DNA of 64,000 nucleotides from Zoroaster sp. YZ-2022 (Eukaryota > Echinodermata > Asteroidea > Forcipulatida > Zoroasteridae), in contig CM055830.1 in the NCBI GenBank assembly GCA_029582265.1, positions 34,962,718 to 35,026,717 of the forward strand, in the 5' to 3' direction. Positions 1 through 12,095 of this stretch are shown here, piece after piece; within the stretch, counting starts at the first letter, position 1; each line of letters starts with the position of its first letter. Position numbers and translations under genes: made by a program. The notes beneath the pieces were generated by a model. It saw only the letters and a program-made list of their open reading frames with translations, made no database searches and was not told where the DNA came from.

Positions 1-2231
1 ATTCTGGCTCTAAGTGGAACATATAAGGATGACTAAATCAGATAACCAAATGTTTTCGACATTTCCTTCAAGAACATTTGTTCGTGTTATTGTTTATTGC
101 GTAAGCTATTCGGTAGAGCTTTATTATTTCAATATATTTAAATTTGGAGAAAACTTCCAGAAAATGTCAATGGTGTAAACATCTCCAAATTTCATATACG
201 GTCAACGAAGTATTTTTTATTTAACTAATATAAGCCCCATCATTGAAGGACATCACTAGTAAGAACTGACTCTTAATTATTAGTAAGTTAGACCCAGATG
301 CTTTATCAATCTGGATAATAATATTATATGATAATCCAAGACCTTGGAAACTTCACCCTAGATTTTCTACACGAAATTAACACAGTAGGCAAAAGTACAG
401 CCGCACTGACGTATGAAATGCAAAAACCAGACTTTTCGTTTGAGGTATAGGGTCCCAGACCCGACGACGTCGTGAAATTGTTCAGCTCATCGCTCGGTTC
501 GGTCAGAAAAAGTCCATAACTTTTAGAATAATTAAGACATGAACTTGAGATACACAGCAATTTCGTATTTAAGTATTATAGTTGTATGGGTTCTGAAGTA
601 TTTTGTTTGTTGGTGTGGAAAAGCCATAAGACGCAGGAATTTGGATTGGAGATGATTTAGGCTTTTTTGATGACTAGTTGCCGTGTAGTTGGCGCCAACC
701 TGATTCCCTAAATGATGTTGATTTTCTGTATAAATAAGAAACTAAATACGTATCGGTTGTTATTTCAAACCATGATGAAAGTCAACCCATCTGCCAGATG
801 CCTCTGAGCCCGAAAAAACATTCATTTAATTATACAATTTAAAAACGTTTTGGTAGAAATATTTTGGTAAACAATATTTGCGTGTTATGAGCAGATATAC
901 TCAGAATTGCATAAGTATTTCATGTAAACGCACCCATTATGCTGAACAGATTGATGACAGTGCAAAGCCGACAACATTTGAGCGGCTTGGAATGTCAGGA
1001 AACATGGTTAACCAGACCACCATCGTCACGCCACCATGGGCCTGTTCCCTCAAACATTGTCGAATGTTTTCAAATGATAAGCATTAGACCAAAGAACTTT
1101 GCTATAGCTGGAAAGAAAAAAATGGTCATCGTACTTTTTTCCGTCAACCGATGCGAAGATATGATTTTGATGGAAGAATCCGTGAAAATAATCGGCTTCA
1201 CCGCGCCAAAGGTGGCACCGGGTCGGCGCTAACGAGTACGCCGTCTGTTATCGGTGTGTCAAGGGCAGTCAGATAGTATCAGCAGACAGTGTTGCAATGT
1301 AGAGGATTCGAAGGAAATTCGGGGGTGGAGAAAACTTTAGGAAGATCTTTCCGCAGCTGTCAATTTTTAGGGATTTGAAGGGTCGAGTGTGACATTTGGT
1401 TGTATAATTGTTTGATCTCTTAATGACTTCTCATTAATTCAACGGGAATGATTATAATTGATGAGTTTTACAGTGACAGAACACCAGACAGAAGAAACAT
1501 CTCTTGTCAATAGTTTGGTAGTTCATGGTGAAACTTCTTTGGTATTACAGCTCACCCATGTGGCTGTTACAAACAAATTAAGTGAGCAACTAACAGTTTA
1601 AAGTCAATGTGGTCATCTTGGTCATGAGAAAAGTGTCACAAACCATTTATAATTTTAACAGAAAACTCTTTAAGCAAAATATTGCCGTCGGCATGTTTTG
1701 GTAAATGTTCATTTTTCTTTCTTTCATTATCAGGTAATAACTATTTTTCTCTTGATATGATCATTGAATGCTCTTAATTCACAAAACGTAATAATAATTT
1801 TATCCCAAGGGATAAACCACCTTGATTGTTGTGTCTATTCTTGAATCTAGAATGACTAGAATAACTCGTGTAATGTATTGCTTGAGTTTTGAAACAAAGG
1901 TGCACACTTGCAAAAAAGGGGTCACTCATGAAAACATAAGGTACATTGTCATAATACCTTAGCCTGCCCTCTGGAGCTGAATCTACCAAGGTGAAAGCAT
2001 ACAGTAGTTGGTACACAAGTACACATATACAAATTTCAATCACTAGTTTTAACCGCGACTCCGATCTTACAAAGTGATAGCGCCGCGCCACAACTATTGA
2101 CATACTGCCAAAGATACAAACTGATCGTGTCCATCACTGCTAAAAAAGAAAAAAAAATCCCGTTTTACTTGACACATTATTGAACATCGCCCACATCCAG
2201 GGCAGGCTGTTTTGCTTTGAGCAAGCCGCCC
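1..2231. other. No gene recognised
   Basis: AT-rich sequence with scattered ORFs of at most about 110 codons, none resembling a known domain. I see no RNA gene or clear element. The overlapping ORFs around 878-1232 lie in a somewhat GC-richer patch but their translations show no motif. Confidence 0.5.
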
Positions 2232-2256
2232 AGGTCACGACCCCTGACCTAGGTCA
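2232..2256. promoter_or_regulatory. Triple nuclear-receptor half-site cluster
   Basis: Three perfect half-sites sit close together: AGGTCA at 2232-2237, TGACCT at 2245-2250 and AGGTCA at 2251-2256. The last two form an everted repeat with no spacer (TGACCTAGGTCA). The first and second form an inverted repeat with a 7-bp spacer. Half-sites of this type bind nuclear receptors; binding here is inference. Confidence 0.35.
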
Positions 2257-2682
2257 CGACTTTTGCCTCTAGGCTCATCCGAAAAGCTGCAGGGGGCATA
2301 TCCTGCGTGGCGCCGCTGGGGCCGATGGGAATGACTGGATGTGTATATCTAATTTGTCATTTGGCTAAAAATGTTGCCGAGTTGGAAATTAATGTTAACA
2401 AACTCTTGTCATTTCTCCAACCATTGGGGAAAGGGAGGTTTATTTAAGCAATAAAAACCGTCAAACAGGAATTTGGATATATAGGCCTTATGAATATAAA
2501 AAATGGGGTGGATGGAACTTGCTGAAATGTATTGATTACATTTCTCCATTGTCGTCTCTGCACATGGGTCAATTTCACAGAGGCGCTAAGCAGAAAACAT
2601 TGATTATCAGAAATATTTGCTTTTCTCGGTTACCTGCCAAACTTGCACATAACATGATTGTACTATGGCTGGTGGTAGTCTG

Positions 2683-2683
<1 letters not shown>

Positions 2684-2715
<32 letters not shown>

Positions 2716-2800
2716 ATTTCTTTACCCAGGGTATGCCCAAACAGTTTAAAACTGGTTTCCATTGGGGCCCTGCATACAATACAAATGACTATACACATGT
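2684..2800 (-). mobile_element. LINE 3' end with (TAA)n tail, minus strand
   Basis: Read on the minus strand this segment runs through a CAGGGCCCC stretch, then GGGCATACCCTGGGTAAAG, and ends in about ten TAA units (2684-2714). That arrangement, a CCCTGGTAAA motif followed by a trinucleotide tail, is how many CR1/L2-like LINE 3' UTRs end in marine invertebrates. No reverse-transcriptase sequence is attached, so this is either a severely 5'-truncated insertion or a SINE that borrowed the tail. The upstream limit is uncertain and may extend to about 2850. Confidence 0.55.
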
Positions 2801-2850
2801 ACAAGTACAATACATTACAAATACAATACAATAAAATAAAAGTATATGGG

Positions 2851-4323
2851 ATTAGTGCATAATTGTTAAGCAACTGTTATAAATATTGTTTTAGCAAAAA
2901 TATTTGATAAGCAAAATTATGTGCTTAGCAGCTGTGTGGAATTGGCCCAGGTTACTTCAGGCTTAGTGCTTACGAGATATAGTGCTAAAGGCTGTTTGTG
3001 AGGATTCCTTGGTTTCATTACCAAAAAGATATAAACTAAAATAATACAAAGGTTTCAACACAAATCAGGGACTTTTTAAATTATTGAGCTGATTTGTGAA
3101 ATTGCAAGAAAATTCGACTTTTAATTAATTATAAATGTTTACTTACAATATCGTAGGCCCAATGGTCCATGTAAATGACTGCATGTTTCCAAACGATTTT
3201 TATTTGGTTATTTTTACGATAGGATAAACTGTTAAGATGTTGAAGTGTGTTGACTTCATTGAATTCACCAATTACTACACAGTAATCGTTGAACTGTATG
3301 TCAATCGTGGTAACACCAAATGTTCCAACCAAGGACATTTGATAATGTTCTGCTACTCACATTGGAAAGTGTAAATGTCAAGATGATGTTACTTGTTCGT
3401 GCTTATTCTTCGTTTTCAAACGAAAACTAATATAACAGATAATAATTTCCAAACATCCTCAAGGATTTCTGTCAATTTGGCGTCGACGTTCTCACGAGTA
3501 TAACTATGTTTCGCAGTTTAAAGCACGCGTCTGTTTCAACCAAGGCACTATTATTTTTGTATTAGTCATAATGAGTGAAAACTTATAACTGGAAACAAAA
3601 TCTTGGGTTGTTATGACTTTTGTTTGTCCAGTCAAAAGCAATAGTATTTACACCCGAAGTATCATCATAGTTATTTATAAACACATTTGGTTTATTTCTC
3701 CTAGAACAATATCATGCTCCCAGGTTCCCTTGTGGTTTATTTGATGATATATTTTCTGTAATCTATATCGGATGCCAGCATGAAAATAATGAAATATTAT
3801 TTAAATTTTCCTAAAGAAACCTCAACAAAGAAGCTTGCAGAACTATTATTGAGCATGGAATATAACCATGCATCGTGAGGTTGACGAGGGTCACAATTTC
3901 AAAGAGATCAAACTCTGGTGTATATCGTGAGGCAATTTCGAGAAGACATTGAACATTTCAAATGTCTGTCGTGACGGATCTTGAGAAATTGTTGGCTTTC
4001 TTCTCGATGACGAAATGTCTCGTGGGCGCGAAGGGTGACTTCAATCCGCGAAGCATGCACGTTAAGACTTGTGTATCGCCCGCAAATGAAAAAGGACAGA
4101 CGCGGGTCATTAAGAGGCACTTGTGAGACATTTAAGGGGCAAGTTAAGAGAAGCACCTGTCTATAGTTTGTCCTTGCAGACAGTTTTGTTATAATGTCAT
4201 GCTGATAGATGCTACGTGATTGTTATGTGTATCTGGTATCAATATTGGCGCTCGGTCATATATAAACAAGTGTATGTGTGCGAAGTGATTTGCTAATCAC
4301 CTCAGAAATCAACCTTTTACGGA
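2851..4323. other. No gene recognised
   Basis: No assignable feature. ORFs are short and unremarkable. Confidence 0.5.
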
Positions 4324-4353
4324 ATTAAAGAGAAGGTACACATTGGTAATTCT
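4324..4353 (+). mobile_element. Terminus of a TTAA-type MITE
   Basis: TTAAAGAGAAGGTACACATT starts at 4324 and continues GGTAATTC. This matches the terminal repeat seen at 14638 and 17687. The opposite end is not clear; a degraded candidate lies near 4630-4650. Confidence 0.5.
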
Positions 4354-4694
4354 ATGCAGCCAGGATTGATGCTTACAGCATGAAGGAGGCACACTGCCAA
4401 AAAAGGGTGAAAACTCTTCTTTTTTGGGGTTGATTTACATGCATGGTGATGAGCACTTGTCCCCTTAGTGTCCCCCAGATATATCAATGAATGCCACTCT
4501 ATAGAAAAATGTAATCGCCTTTCCACCGTTCGCCACAGCAATGCACAATGCTAAGTTGGATCATAGACAGGATGGTTGCATCAAGTGTATATCCTAAACT
4601 GGTTTATATACACGTATATCAACGGTAGCCTTCTCCTCTCTGTTATTGAGAATCTATGTGTAAACTTGCTGATCGATGAACGAATGAAGGAAAT

Positions 4695-4702
4695 ATGACG
4701 TC
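4695..4702. promoter_or_regulatory. CRE octamer TGACGTCA
   Basis: A perfect CREB/ATF octamer inside the 10-bp palindrome ATGACGTCAT. No gene start is evident beside it. Confidence 0.25.
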
Positions 4703-5499
4703 ATTTGTCAACAGTTTTTACTCAATCTACAACAACAATAAGGCAGTGGTGACCGGGTTGGACCCCTTAAATCCCGCATCACAGCCTATTCTCCCTCGGA
4801 ATGACTACCAAAAAGAGTACAGCTATTTTAAAGGCCAACTAATATGTCCCAGTAGACCGATGGAAATAGGGCAGTGATTTGACTCGCACCGTACATTGAT
4901 TGCAAACAGACGCCGTCACAAATACGAATCATACGGTAGACGATTACCAGGCCGTGGTCTAGAATCCCGGAACTGAGTAACAATAGTAATCGCTGTAATA
5001 TGTGCATGTCAAGAGTTGATTTTACAATTAGATTTCACATTTTTTTAATTGTATGATATCGTTTCAGGAAAGTATCTACTGGGATTTTTAATGATATATT
5101 TTGGCTAGTTTATATTGTAGAACTTGTACCCTATTAATAGGTCCAAATGGTTTGCTATAAATGGTTCTACACTGATTGACATCACCCACAACAATCCTAG
5201 TGTTATATCAATCTCTTCCCAAATTGACCAACTTAAAATCAATCAAAATGGTGTACCTTTCTCTCGACCCATCCACTCAAATTAATTATTGTTTTGTTTT
5301 TCAAAAAGAAAGAGTTATGCTCAGAGTTTGTTCATAGAGTAAGTCATGAGAAAAGTATGAAAAAATACTTTGTGTTTTCTCTGGAAAGGGCTTCATAAAG
5401 ATTGGTATCTTTACCAACATCCCATCACGATACCTTTTGAACACAAATTTTGCAATTTTGTAATCAGTTTAATAACATTTTTCTCTTCCTTTTAAAGAT

Positions 5500-5642
5500 A
5501 AGTTCAATTAATAAAAACTAATAATACATTTGAATAGAAACAAAACACAACTAATAAACTGAAATGTTGGTTGTTAACGTATATCTTGGTGCAAAGAGAG
5601 TAAGCATACTTTTGCTGGCATATGTTGCACCTTACTTTTAGA
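5500..5642 (-). mobile_element. Diverged MITE of the 76-bp-monomer family, minus strand
   Basis: On the minus strand the end near 5642 reads AAGGTGCAACATATGCC, then GTATGCTTACTCTCTTTG and a relative of CAAGATATAC. This follows the order of the monomer arrayed at 14648-15638. Further in, TTTCAGTTTATT resembles the body of the full copies at 26119 and 31424. It is a single, old copy without tandem expansion. Confidence 0.55.
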
Positions 5643-6085
5643 GTCACTTTTGATGGAATATTCTTCATCATCTTCGTATCCAATTTACCAATCCAATTAC
5701 GCTGTGTACGCTGTCAAATAAAATCTATCTATAACCACATAGTTTGACGGATTAAAATTATGCATGTATGATTTCTTAAGTACAATAAAAGGCACGTGTA
5801 GGACTCTCTCTGCGCTCTGACTCAGTGCACCCAATAATTTGTCACGTATTCCCCCAATGGACCGTAGACAGCAAATGATCATAGACAACACGCAGCCTTT
5901 GTCTTTAAGGTGTGACTTGCACCCCGGCGTCAATTTAATTTAAACTGTTGTTGGGTGTACAGTTCCTCTGGGACCTTCCATCAAATGAGGCTAGTTAGCC
6001 CCATTAATTAATCCCTCTCATATCAAATCAAAACAAAGCCTTGTCACGGTCACACTAACACCCACAGCTTAATGAATAAAAATCT

Positions 6086-6175
6086 CGCGACTTCTCACTG
6101 GTTGCCTCCAGGGATCTCGCAAATATGTCATTTGCCTGCACATGTGCCGGTCGTAAATTTCAAGATGGCGGGGTG
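6086..6175 (+). promoter_or_regulatory. Promoter-like patch: TCTCGCGA word plus YY1-type site
   Basis: The patch contains ATCTCGCGAC near 6086 and CAAGATGGCGGGG at 6161-6173. The second matches the AAGATGGCGGC consensus of YY1, which in animals often lies just downstream of transcription starts. Such combinations occur in TATA-less promoters. No convincing downstream ORF or nearby donor was found, so function is inferred only from motif pairing. Confidence 0.25.
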
Positions 6176-6357
6176 AATGAATGAGGTTGTAGGTTTACAT
6201 GATAACATTGGTTGTGTGTCCACATCGACCAATGAGTTAATAGTATAGAGGACAACCATCATAAATGCTACTAGTCATAAGGTATTTTTTGTTTAATCGT
6301 CTTTATGAATGGAATACACGAGTTACTAATTTTACAGGCTTGTCACACCATCCGAGC

Positions 6358-6554
6358 TTAAAGAGACAGTATCGTCACGATCAGAGATGACTAAATGACA
6401 TGGAATCGGTGTCCTAGTTTAAGATGCACACAGTGAGTGAAAATTACTGGCTCATTTATGCAGCAGCAGCAATAACATGACTTTGTGGGTTATTAATCTA
6501 ACACTAACACTCTGATTCCATGCCATGTTGATCGTGATGATATTGTCTCTTTAA
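6358..6554. mobile_element. TTAA-flanked MITE, family A copy 1
   Basis: The 197-bp element starts TTAAAGAGACAGTATCGTCA at 6358 and ends TGATATTGTCTCTTTAA at 6554. The ends form terminal inverted repeats of about 26 bp with few mismatches, and a CATGGAATC / GATTCCATG pair lies further in. TTAA at both outer edges is the presumed target duplication. The centre (ATTACTGGCTCATTTATGCA) recurs in the copy at 11567-11794. The terminus resembles the TTAAAGGRR ends of T2-type MITEs known from Xenopus. No coding capacity. Confidence 0.85.
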
Positions 6555-6659
6555 CACCAGTATAAGCCTACAACCAATCACGGATCCGGGGGGAGGGGCA
6601 TGTCCCCCCTTTTTGGCAGAGTGCCCCTCCCCTTTTCTGCGACCCTGGATCCAAGCCTG

Positions 6660-6939
6660 CTAACCGTGTACGTCTGTAAGTAAATGCATCCATACATAGT
6701 AAGAATCTATATGTAGGCCTACAGAAACTAATTCGTGAAAGTTTCAGCTTATTTCATCATTTCGTTGATGAATAAATAGTGAAATGCCCTTTGACTGTTT
6801 GTATTCATTCAAAACAAAATGTGATTTGAATTTGTATTTACGTGTTCTCGATAATGACAACTTGTCAGATAGATGTTCGGTTAAGTCGTTCATTGTCTTT
6901 TTGGTTAATTACCAATCAGTGATGTACATCCCCTTTCAA
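6660..6939 (+). mobile_element. MITE family B copy, plus strand
   Basis: Shares the family body: AAATGCATCCATAC, AAGAATC, GTGAAAGTTTCAGCTTATTT, then a degraded GTTAACGAG segment. It ends near 6939 in ACCAATCAGTGATGTACATC followed by CCCTTTCAA, a worn form of the usual TACCTTCCCTTTAA terminus. The 5' boundary is approximate. Confidence 0.6.
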
Positions 6940-7795
6940 CTGGTGTATGAAAAATAAGAAGTGCTTTCAATAACAATGTTGGTCAAAAACCGTGAAACCA
7001 AGACACTGTTCTGGGTTAACCCCAAAACATCTGTTCGGCATTTAAGTTTACACAATTACAAATTTGATTAATTTTCCCCACATTCGTACAAAGATTGAGC
7101 CAGGCATTGATATGACATGGGAAGAACGGGCCGTGGTGCGTGAAGTCAAGGATGGCGCAAGAACATATTCCCTGACGACATATTGAAAATCCCCATGAAA
7201 CAAGTCACCACGTAGCAGGTACCAGGCTACTGTCGAATTGAGCCTCGTTCTGATTCGTATAGTCTTTGTGCACGGAAACCAATATAGCCTCAGCAATATC
7301 TTGACATGTCTGTTTGGTTTATTTTGACAATTTCATTTTCATCTCTTCATTCATCAATTGCCGTGGTTGTATGTACGTTTTCTCATTTAATTCACGATTC
7401 ACACTCTATTTATCCATGATGTTATTGGACCGTTGCATGTTGTCCCTACAGCCCACACTTACGCATTGTGCCCCCGTCCTATCGCCGCGCTTCACCCGTC
7501 GAGGGGTCCCCGGGGACACGCACCAGGTCAAAAACGTATCACGTTCGTTTTTATGAATTTACATTTTTCATATTTGGTTACTGTTGGCGTGTGTTTATTG
7601 TTTTAAAATCACAATGTGCGTGCCAGATGTTGAAAGGGATGAACGATGGGTGTGGTTTGTCTATTAAAACTAATTTGATGAAATATTCTTGTAAGTATAC
7701 TTATCACATAACACCAAACTTCGTCAAACTCTATGATCATGGTATCATAGTTATGCCTGAATACTTGACTGGAGAAGAAAACGCAGCGGTGATTC

Positions 7796-7930
7796 GTGCG
7801 GGAATCGAACCTAATACCTTCACCATGCGAGCTTGCCCATGATGGTGTTTGGTCAGATGTTGATTTCGAGTTGAACAAGACGTTTTGCACTCATACTGCA
7901 GGATGTTGGTGGTTCGAATCCCTCATGTGT
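7796..7930. repeat. Repeat with two opposed tRNA-type B boxes
   Basis: AGGTTCGATTCCC is present on the minus strand at 7800-7812 and GGTTCGAATCCC on the plus strand at 7911-7922. Both match the Pol III B-box consensus GGTTCGANTCC. Neither is embedded in a foldable cloverleaf that I can draw, so I do not call a functional tRNA. The segment may be a tRNA-derived SINE or inverted tRNA relics; homology probably extends to about 8050. Confidence 0.4.
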
Positions 7931-8070
7931 TTGCCCACAGTGTTCCAAACACATAATGATGTACCATTATACCAAATGGTTTCGGGGGCAGACACCTAAG
8001 TTACGTACGGTACATGATGCATAGATCATGTCAGTACATTGAAACTTTGTACAGATAGCTGTTTTCACTG

Positions 8071-8421
8071 ATGTGGCCTTATAGTGGCATGTTTCTAAGT
8101 TTACAAAGGGTTATACAAGGATGTTTATGCAAGACGTCATGGTCTTCAACCAGCTTCCGTGATTTTCCTCAGGGGGAGCCAGCCCCATCATTTCTCACCT
8201 CCGTTCGGTGTTTTCTCAAAGACAGGTCCGTCGACGCACGTGTACTGGCCCGTGATAACTTCGAACTCTCGAGCGAAATCTCAAAGGTCTTAAAAAGTTC
8301 GATAAAGCGTGAATTGAGAGGTTTTATATCTGGATCTCGTGTCTTTGTATTGATGGGAACAGATATAGAGTCTGAGGTAATATGGTGTCGGGGGAGTGCA
8401 TTATGTCATGTAGCTTGCTAG
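8071..8421 (+). other. Unrecognised 116-codon ORF
   Basis: Open for 116 codons from an ATG. The translation has no motif I know, no transmembrane run and no clear codon signature. It directly follows the tRNA-like repeat, so it may be chance reading through repeat-derived sequence. Very low confidence as a gene. Confidence 0.1.
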
Positions 8422-8689
8422 GTACGAAAGTGATATAGCGCGTGAACTCGAGGCGCATATCTTAGTAGCCCGACTACAGAGTTAAACATTTAAATATATG
8501 AACTCTTGTTCGAAATAAATATTGTGTTTGAATCAATCGTTAACGATGATTCAAAGTATGTTTCCAAGTTCAGTTGGAAATTAAATAGAACACAGCCACT
8601 TTAAGTTAAGCAATTGAAAAAAATGTTTAAAGGATTAACAGCATATTGAAAAACTGAGTTCCTTGACAACTGATACAATCGTAAACGTT

Positions 8690-9148
8690 AATCTAATCTA
8701 ATCTAATCATTTATTGTTTTAAGTGCACCACATACAATTATCTCAGCACACTGTACACCTGTATAAGAGCCCTTTCCATTAAAACAGTTCCAGTAAAAGT
8801 TAAAAAGTTAAAAAATTAAAAGATAAAAATTAAAGTAAACAGCGACTACCATAATAAGAACGGAACAAATGAGTTTTAACCAATGACTTAAATGATTCAC
8901 AGCTGCGGGTTGCACGAATGTTTGATGGAAAATCATTCCATACCATGGGAGCAACAACAGAGAATGTACGATTACCATAATACTTAGTCATTATAGAATT
9001 CACAGGTGGAGGCTCCAAACGAATCTCACTACTCTGCCTTGTTGATCTCTGCGGAACACGGAGGTTAACCAGGTCAGTGAGGTAGATCGGCGCTGTGACA
9101 TTCTCAATTATTTTATAAGTAATAGCAATGATTTTGAAACGAAAAGGG
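8690..9148 (-). mobile_element. 5'-truncated CR1/L2-like LINE, reverse-transcriptase C-terminus
   Basis: On the minus strand one open frame of about 106 codons runs from near 9148 to the stop at 8830. It carries the end of a non-LTR retrotransposon polyprotein: FKIIAITYKIIEN, then APIYLTDLV, then the diagnostic FSVVAPMVWNDFPSNIR and SFKSLVKTHLF blocks. These match the typical FSxxAPxxWNxLPxxIR...FKxxLKTHLF ending. An AT-rich 3' UTR follows and the element ends in a (TTAGA)-like tail of about four units at 8690-8709. The catalytic reverse-transcriptase core and endonuclease are missing, so this is a dead 5'-truncated copy. The visible frame has no stop or frameshift, so it is not very old. Confidence 0.9.
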
Positions 9149-9212
9149 CAACATTGGTAATGTTAAAAGGCAACATTGGTAATGTTAAAGGGCAACATTG
9201 GTAATGATGGAA
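9147..9212 (+). repeat. 22-bp minisatellite, three copies
   Basis: Three copies of a unit beginning GGCAACATTGGTAATGTTAA start at 9147, 9169 and 9191. The core CAACATTGGTAATG is the same word as the terminal repeat of MITE family B. The repeat abuts the truncation point of the neighbouring LINE. Confidence 0.85.
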
Positions 9213-11566
9213 ATTTTGTTTTTTGAATTTCCAATTGTATACATTATCTTTTAAATGTGATATCTACACTACATGAAACTCAGTGATGACTTTGATAGGA
9301 CTTCACCATTTTTTGCCTATGTAACTATACAAACAAGTATTGTTCCATGGGATAACAACGATGATAATAGGCCCATGGACAAACCCAGATGACATACTAT
9401 GAGTTTATTTTATTGAAATTATTTTTTACAAGGCGACAGATGCCAAGTCTTGAGAAATATTTCCCAAAGCTGGGTGACTTTCCAAACCCAGTTGTCCAGT
9501 CTTATCTGTCAGAGCTTTCCACCGCGTCCCGACGTCCAGGCTCCGTCTTGTACTTTCTCAAGGCATTTCCGACCAAAGAAATGAAGTCATTAAACCATTA
9601 AGCACTCAGAAATATAACGAGATAATTTATACAGACGAGTCGACCTCGAGAGTGTGGCCTTGTTGAGTGTGTTGAAGCCCGTGATTCCACCATGGCTACG
9701 CCTGGGACGGCGTTTGGTCTCCGTGCAGGTGCTGGCGCGTAATTCAGTTTTATGGCTCGTGTGTTGGCGCGACCCACACCATAGCAACTAAACTTGGGAA
9801 AGGAACGTTATGTGGCAGTTATTTTCAACCATGCTGTAACACTTGTGATTCTGTGTGTATCATTTATACTGGTGAAAGTAACATCCGTAGGGATTTGCAG
9901 TTAAGACGCTGATTTTGACAGTCATATCATTATAGATAAATGACGCTGACATCAAATTAATATCAAGAGGATAATAAAATATTATGGTGGGTATTTGTCG
10001 GTATCGAATGGTAACCCTATGATGGCAAAATAATGCTTCATAATTGTTTAAATTTGTAGGTAATCAGGATGAAAAACCTGAGGAATGTGACATAAGGTCT
10101 TTCTTATCATAGGAGAGGTACAAGGCTTAATTACCAGATTATCAAATTTATAAATGATTATCTTAAAACTTACTTGTGAAAAGTGGGTACACGTATTAAT
10201 CATCCCGAGGAAAAAACAACAGAAAATGTTATGTCGAATTTTAAAAAAAGGTTGCTGGCTGGCAAACTTTGTTGTAAAACATAAAAACATAAAAAACAAG
10301 TCACAGTATTTCGTTGTTTTCTCAAAAACGTGACCATCAATTATGATGAAACTTTGACAATTGCAAAAAAGGGTAGTTATTGGCCTTACGTTTCGAACGT
10401 AGCAGGCAAAATGGATGATATACAAACACGCACACAAACTTTAAACACAACAGTGGGCAGACGTTAGTCAGGTGTGAAATTAACACTAAAGAAGAGGGTA
10501 CACGATGCATGTATTCTTGTATAGGTTACTTTTATGATATATTACTTGAAAACTAGAGGTTTGAAATAAATATACTCTCCCAAATATCTATGTATTACTT
10601 TCACTTTTAATACAATATCAATATTCTCATGAAGACGATCAGAGTATACTGATCAGAGTATACGTCGAGTTGTTAAACAACCAGTTATTCTCAGAACCAC
10701 CTATTACAACTCATTAGACATATTACATGGTGTTACCGCATACTTCCTCTTACAGTATCATTAACTGAAGACTTCTGGGTTATACACTTATAAATTTGAA
10801 GAAACGTATCAAAAACATATAGAAGTGTTGTTACAACAATGGTGACAAATTTTGCAGTTCAGAATATGGACCTGTAAGTATAATCACAAGCTTTAATTGT
10901 TCCTTATGAATTTACATATGAGAACAAACCAATGAGCAGCTCTTTTAGTTTCTCGATAGTAACAATTGTCACCTGATTCCATGCCCAAATTAAACGTCTT
11001 TTGATTGGCTGAATGTTCATTGCTCTCTCACGTGACTCATTGTGATTGGATAGTGTGAACTCATGAATAATAAACACTCAGGTCATAGGTGAATGAAGGA
11101 TCTGCAATGCGACCATAATACCACTTAAAGTGTATTACGGTACCTTTTAATTTATAAAATAACGGTTCATAAAATCTTATTGTGGGGCTCCTCATTACAA
11201 TGCATTGTTAACCGTTTAAAATCACTTAAATCAATACAAAACTAGATTCAGTTCAAATCCCATGTGTGTTCTCCATCATTACGCTAATTTCCTTTCTAAA
11301 AACAGCTTGGGGAATCAAAACTTATGGATATCTGAACCAAGAGTGTTGGTTTGGATTACCATCTGCTGGGAGTTGGTTGTCTGCAGGGCGCGTGCTGCAG
11401 CGCAAGTTGGCAACCTATATCTCGTGGGTTGCAACTGACTGTTTCACCCGCGCGCAAAATTTGAAAGACGGCTATAACTTTCAAATCTAGGACAATGGAT
11501 CGTTAACTGTTATTGAGTGTTCGTTTTGTCAGATTTAAACATTAGTTGGAATATATAAACCACATG
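9213..11566. other. No gene recognised
   Basis: Contains a 129-codon minus-strand ORF (10437-10048) rich in Phe, Ile and Cys with no recognisable domain. Its A/T-driven composition makes chance the best explanation. Nothing else stands out. Confidence 0.4.
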
Positions 11567-11794
11567 GTAAAAGGGACAATACCGTCACGATGAGAGCAGA
11601 CTTTTATCAGAGCATGGAATCGGTGTCATATTTAAGATGAATACAATGAGTAAAAATTACTGGCTCATTTATGCAGCAGCAATGGTAAAATGACCTTATC
11701 ATGTGGGGTATTATTTTCAGTCACTCTAAAAGTTAATCTAAAACTAGCACTCCGATTCCATGCCCTCTTGATCGTGACGATACTGTCCCTTTAA
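11567..11794. mobile_element. TTAA-flanked MITE, family A copy 2
   Basis: A 228-bp relative of the element at 6358. The left end is GTAAAAGGGACAATACCGTC, the right end ATCGTGACGATACTGTCCC followed by TTTAA. The inner CATGGAATCGG / CCGATTCCATG pair and the ATTACTGGCTCATTTATGCA centre are shared. The left flank is GTAA instead of TTAA, a likely point mutation. Confidence 0.85.
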
Positions 11795-12039
11795 GACACG
11801 GACGTTTTACAAACAAGAAATGGGATTGTATAAATGAAGGCCAATGGATGAACCTAATTAAGTTGTTATACTGAGCGTGTAAATCACATTTCTTTTAAGA
11901 TCTCCGATCAAATATTACTACGAACATGAACATTAACATTGTTATTATTATAAGAGTGGTTACAAGTTATGGTGGGTTGTCACATCCTATCAAATTAAAT
12001 TGAGTATATCGTAAACATGGACGGTTGATATCTTCATTC

Positions 12040-12095
12040 TTTAATAAAAAGGGAACAACATTGGTATTAATGTTTGTAAAAATGTCAAAACGTGT
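12040..12095 (+). mobile_element. Weak MITE family B terminus
   Basis: AAAAAGGGAACAACATTGGT near 12046 resembles the family B end. A matching inverted end near 12310-12325 is degraded. Tentative. Confidence 0.3.

Noticed and set aside
2519..2862. Overlapping ORFs with poly-Ile or poly-Tyr
   Set aside because: They run through the (TTA)n tail of a LINE.
7796..7930. Functional tRNA genes
   Set aside because: Only B boxes are convincing. I could not build acceptor, D and anticodon stems.
10048..10437. 129-codon minus-strand ORF
   Set aside because: Phe/Ile/Cys-rich composition explained by A/T bias, with no motif.
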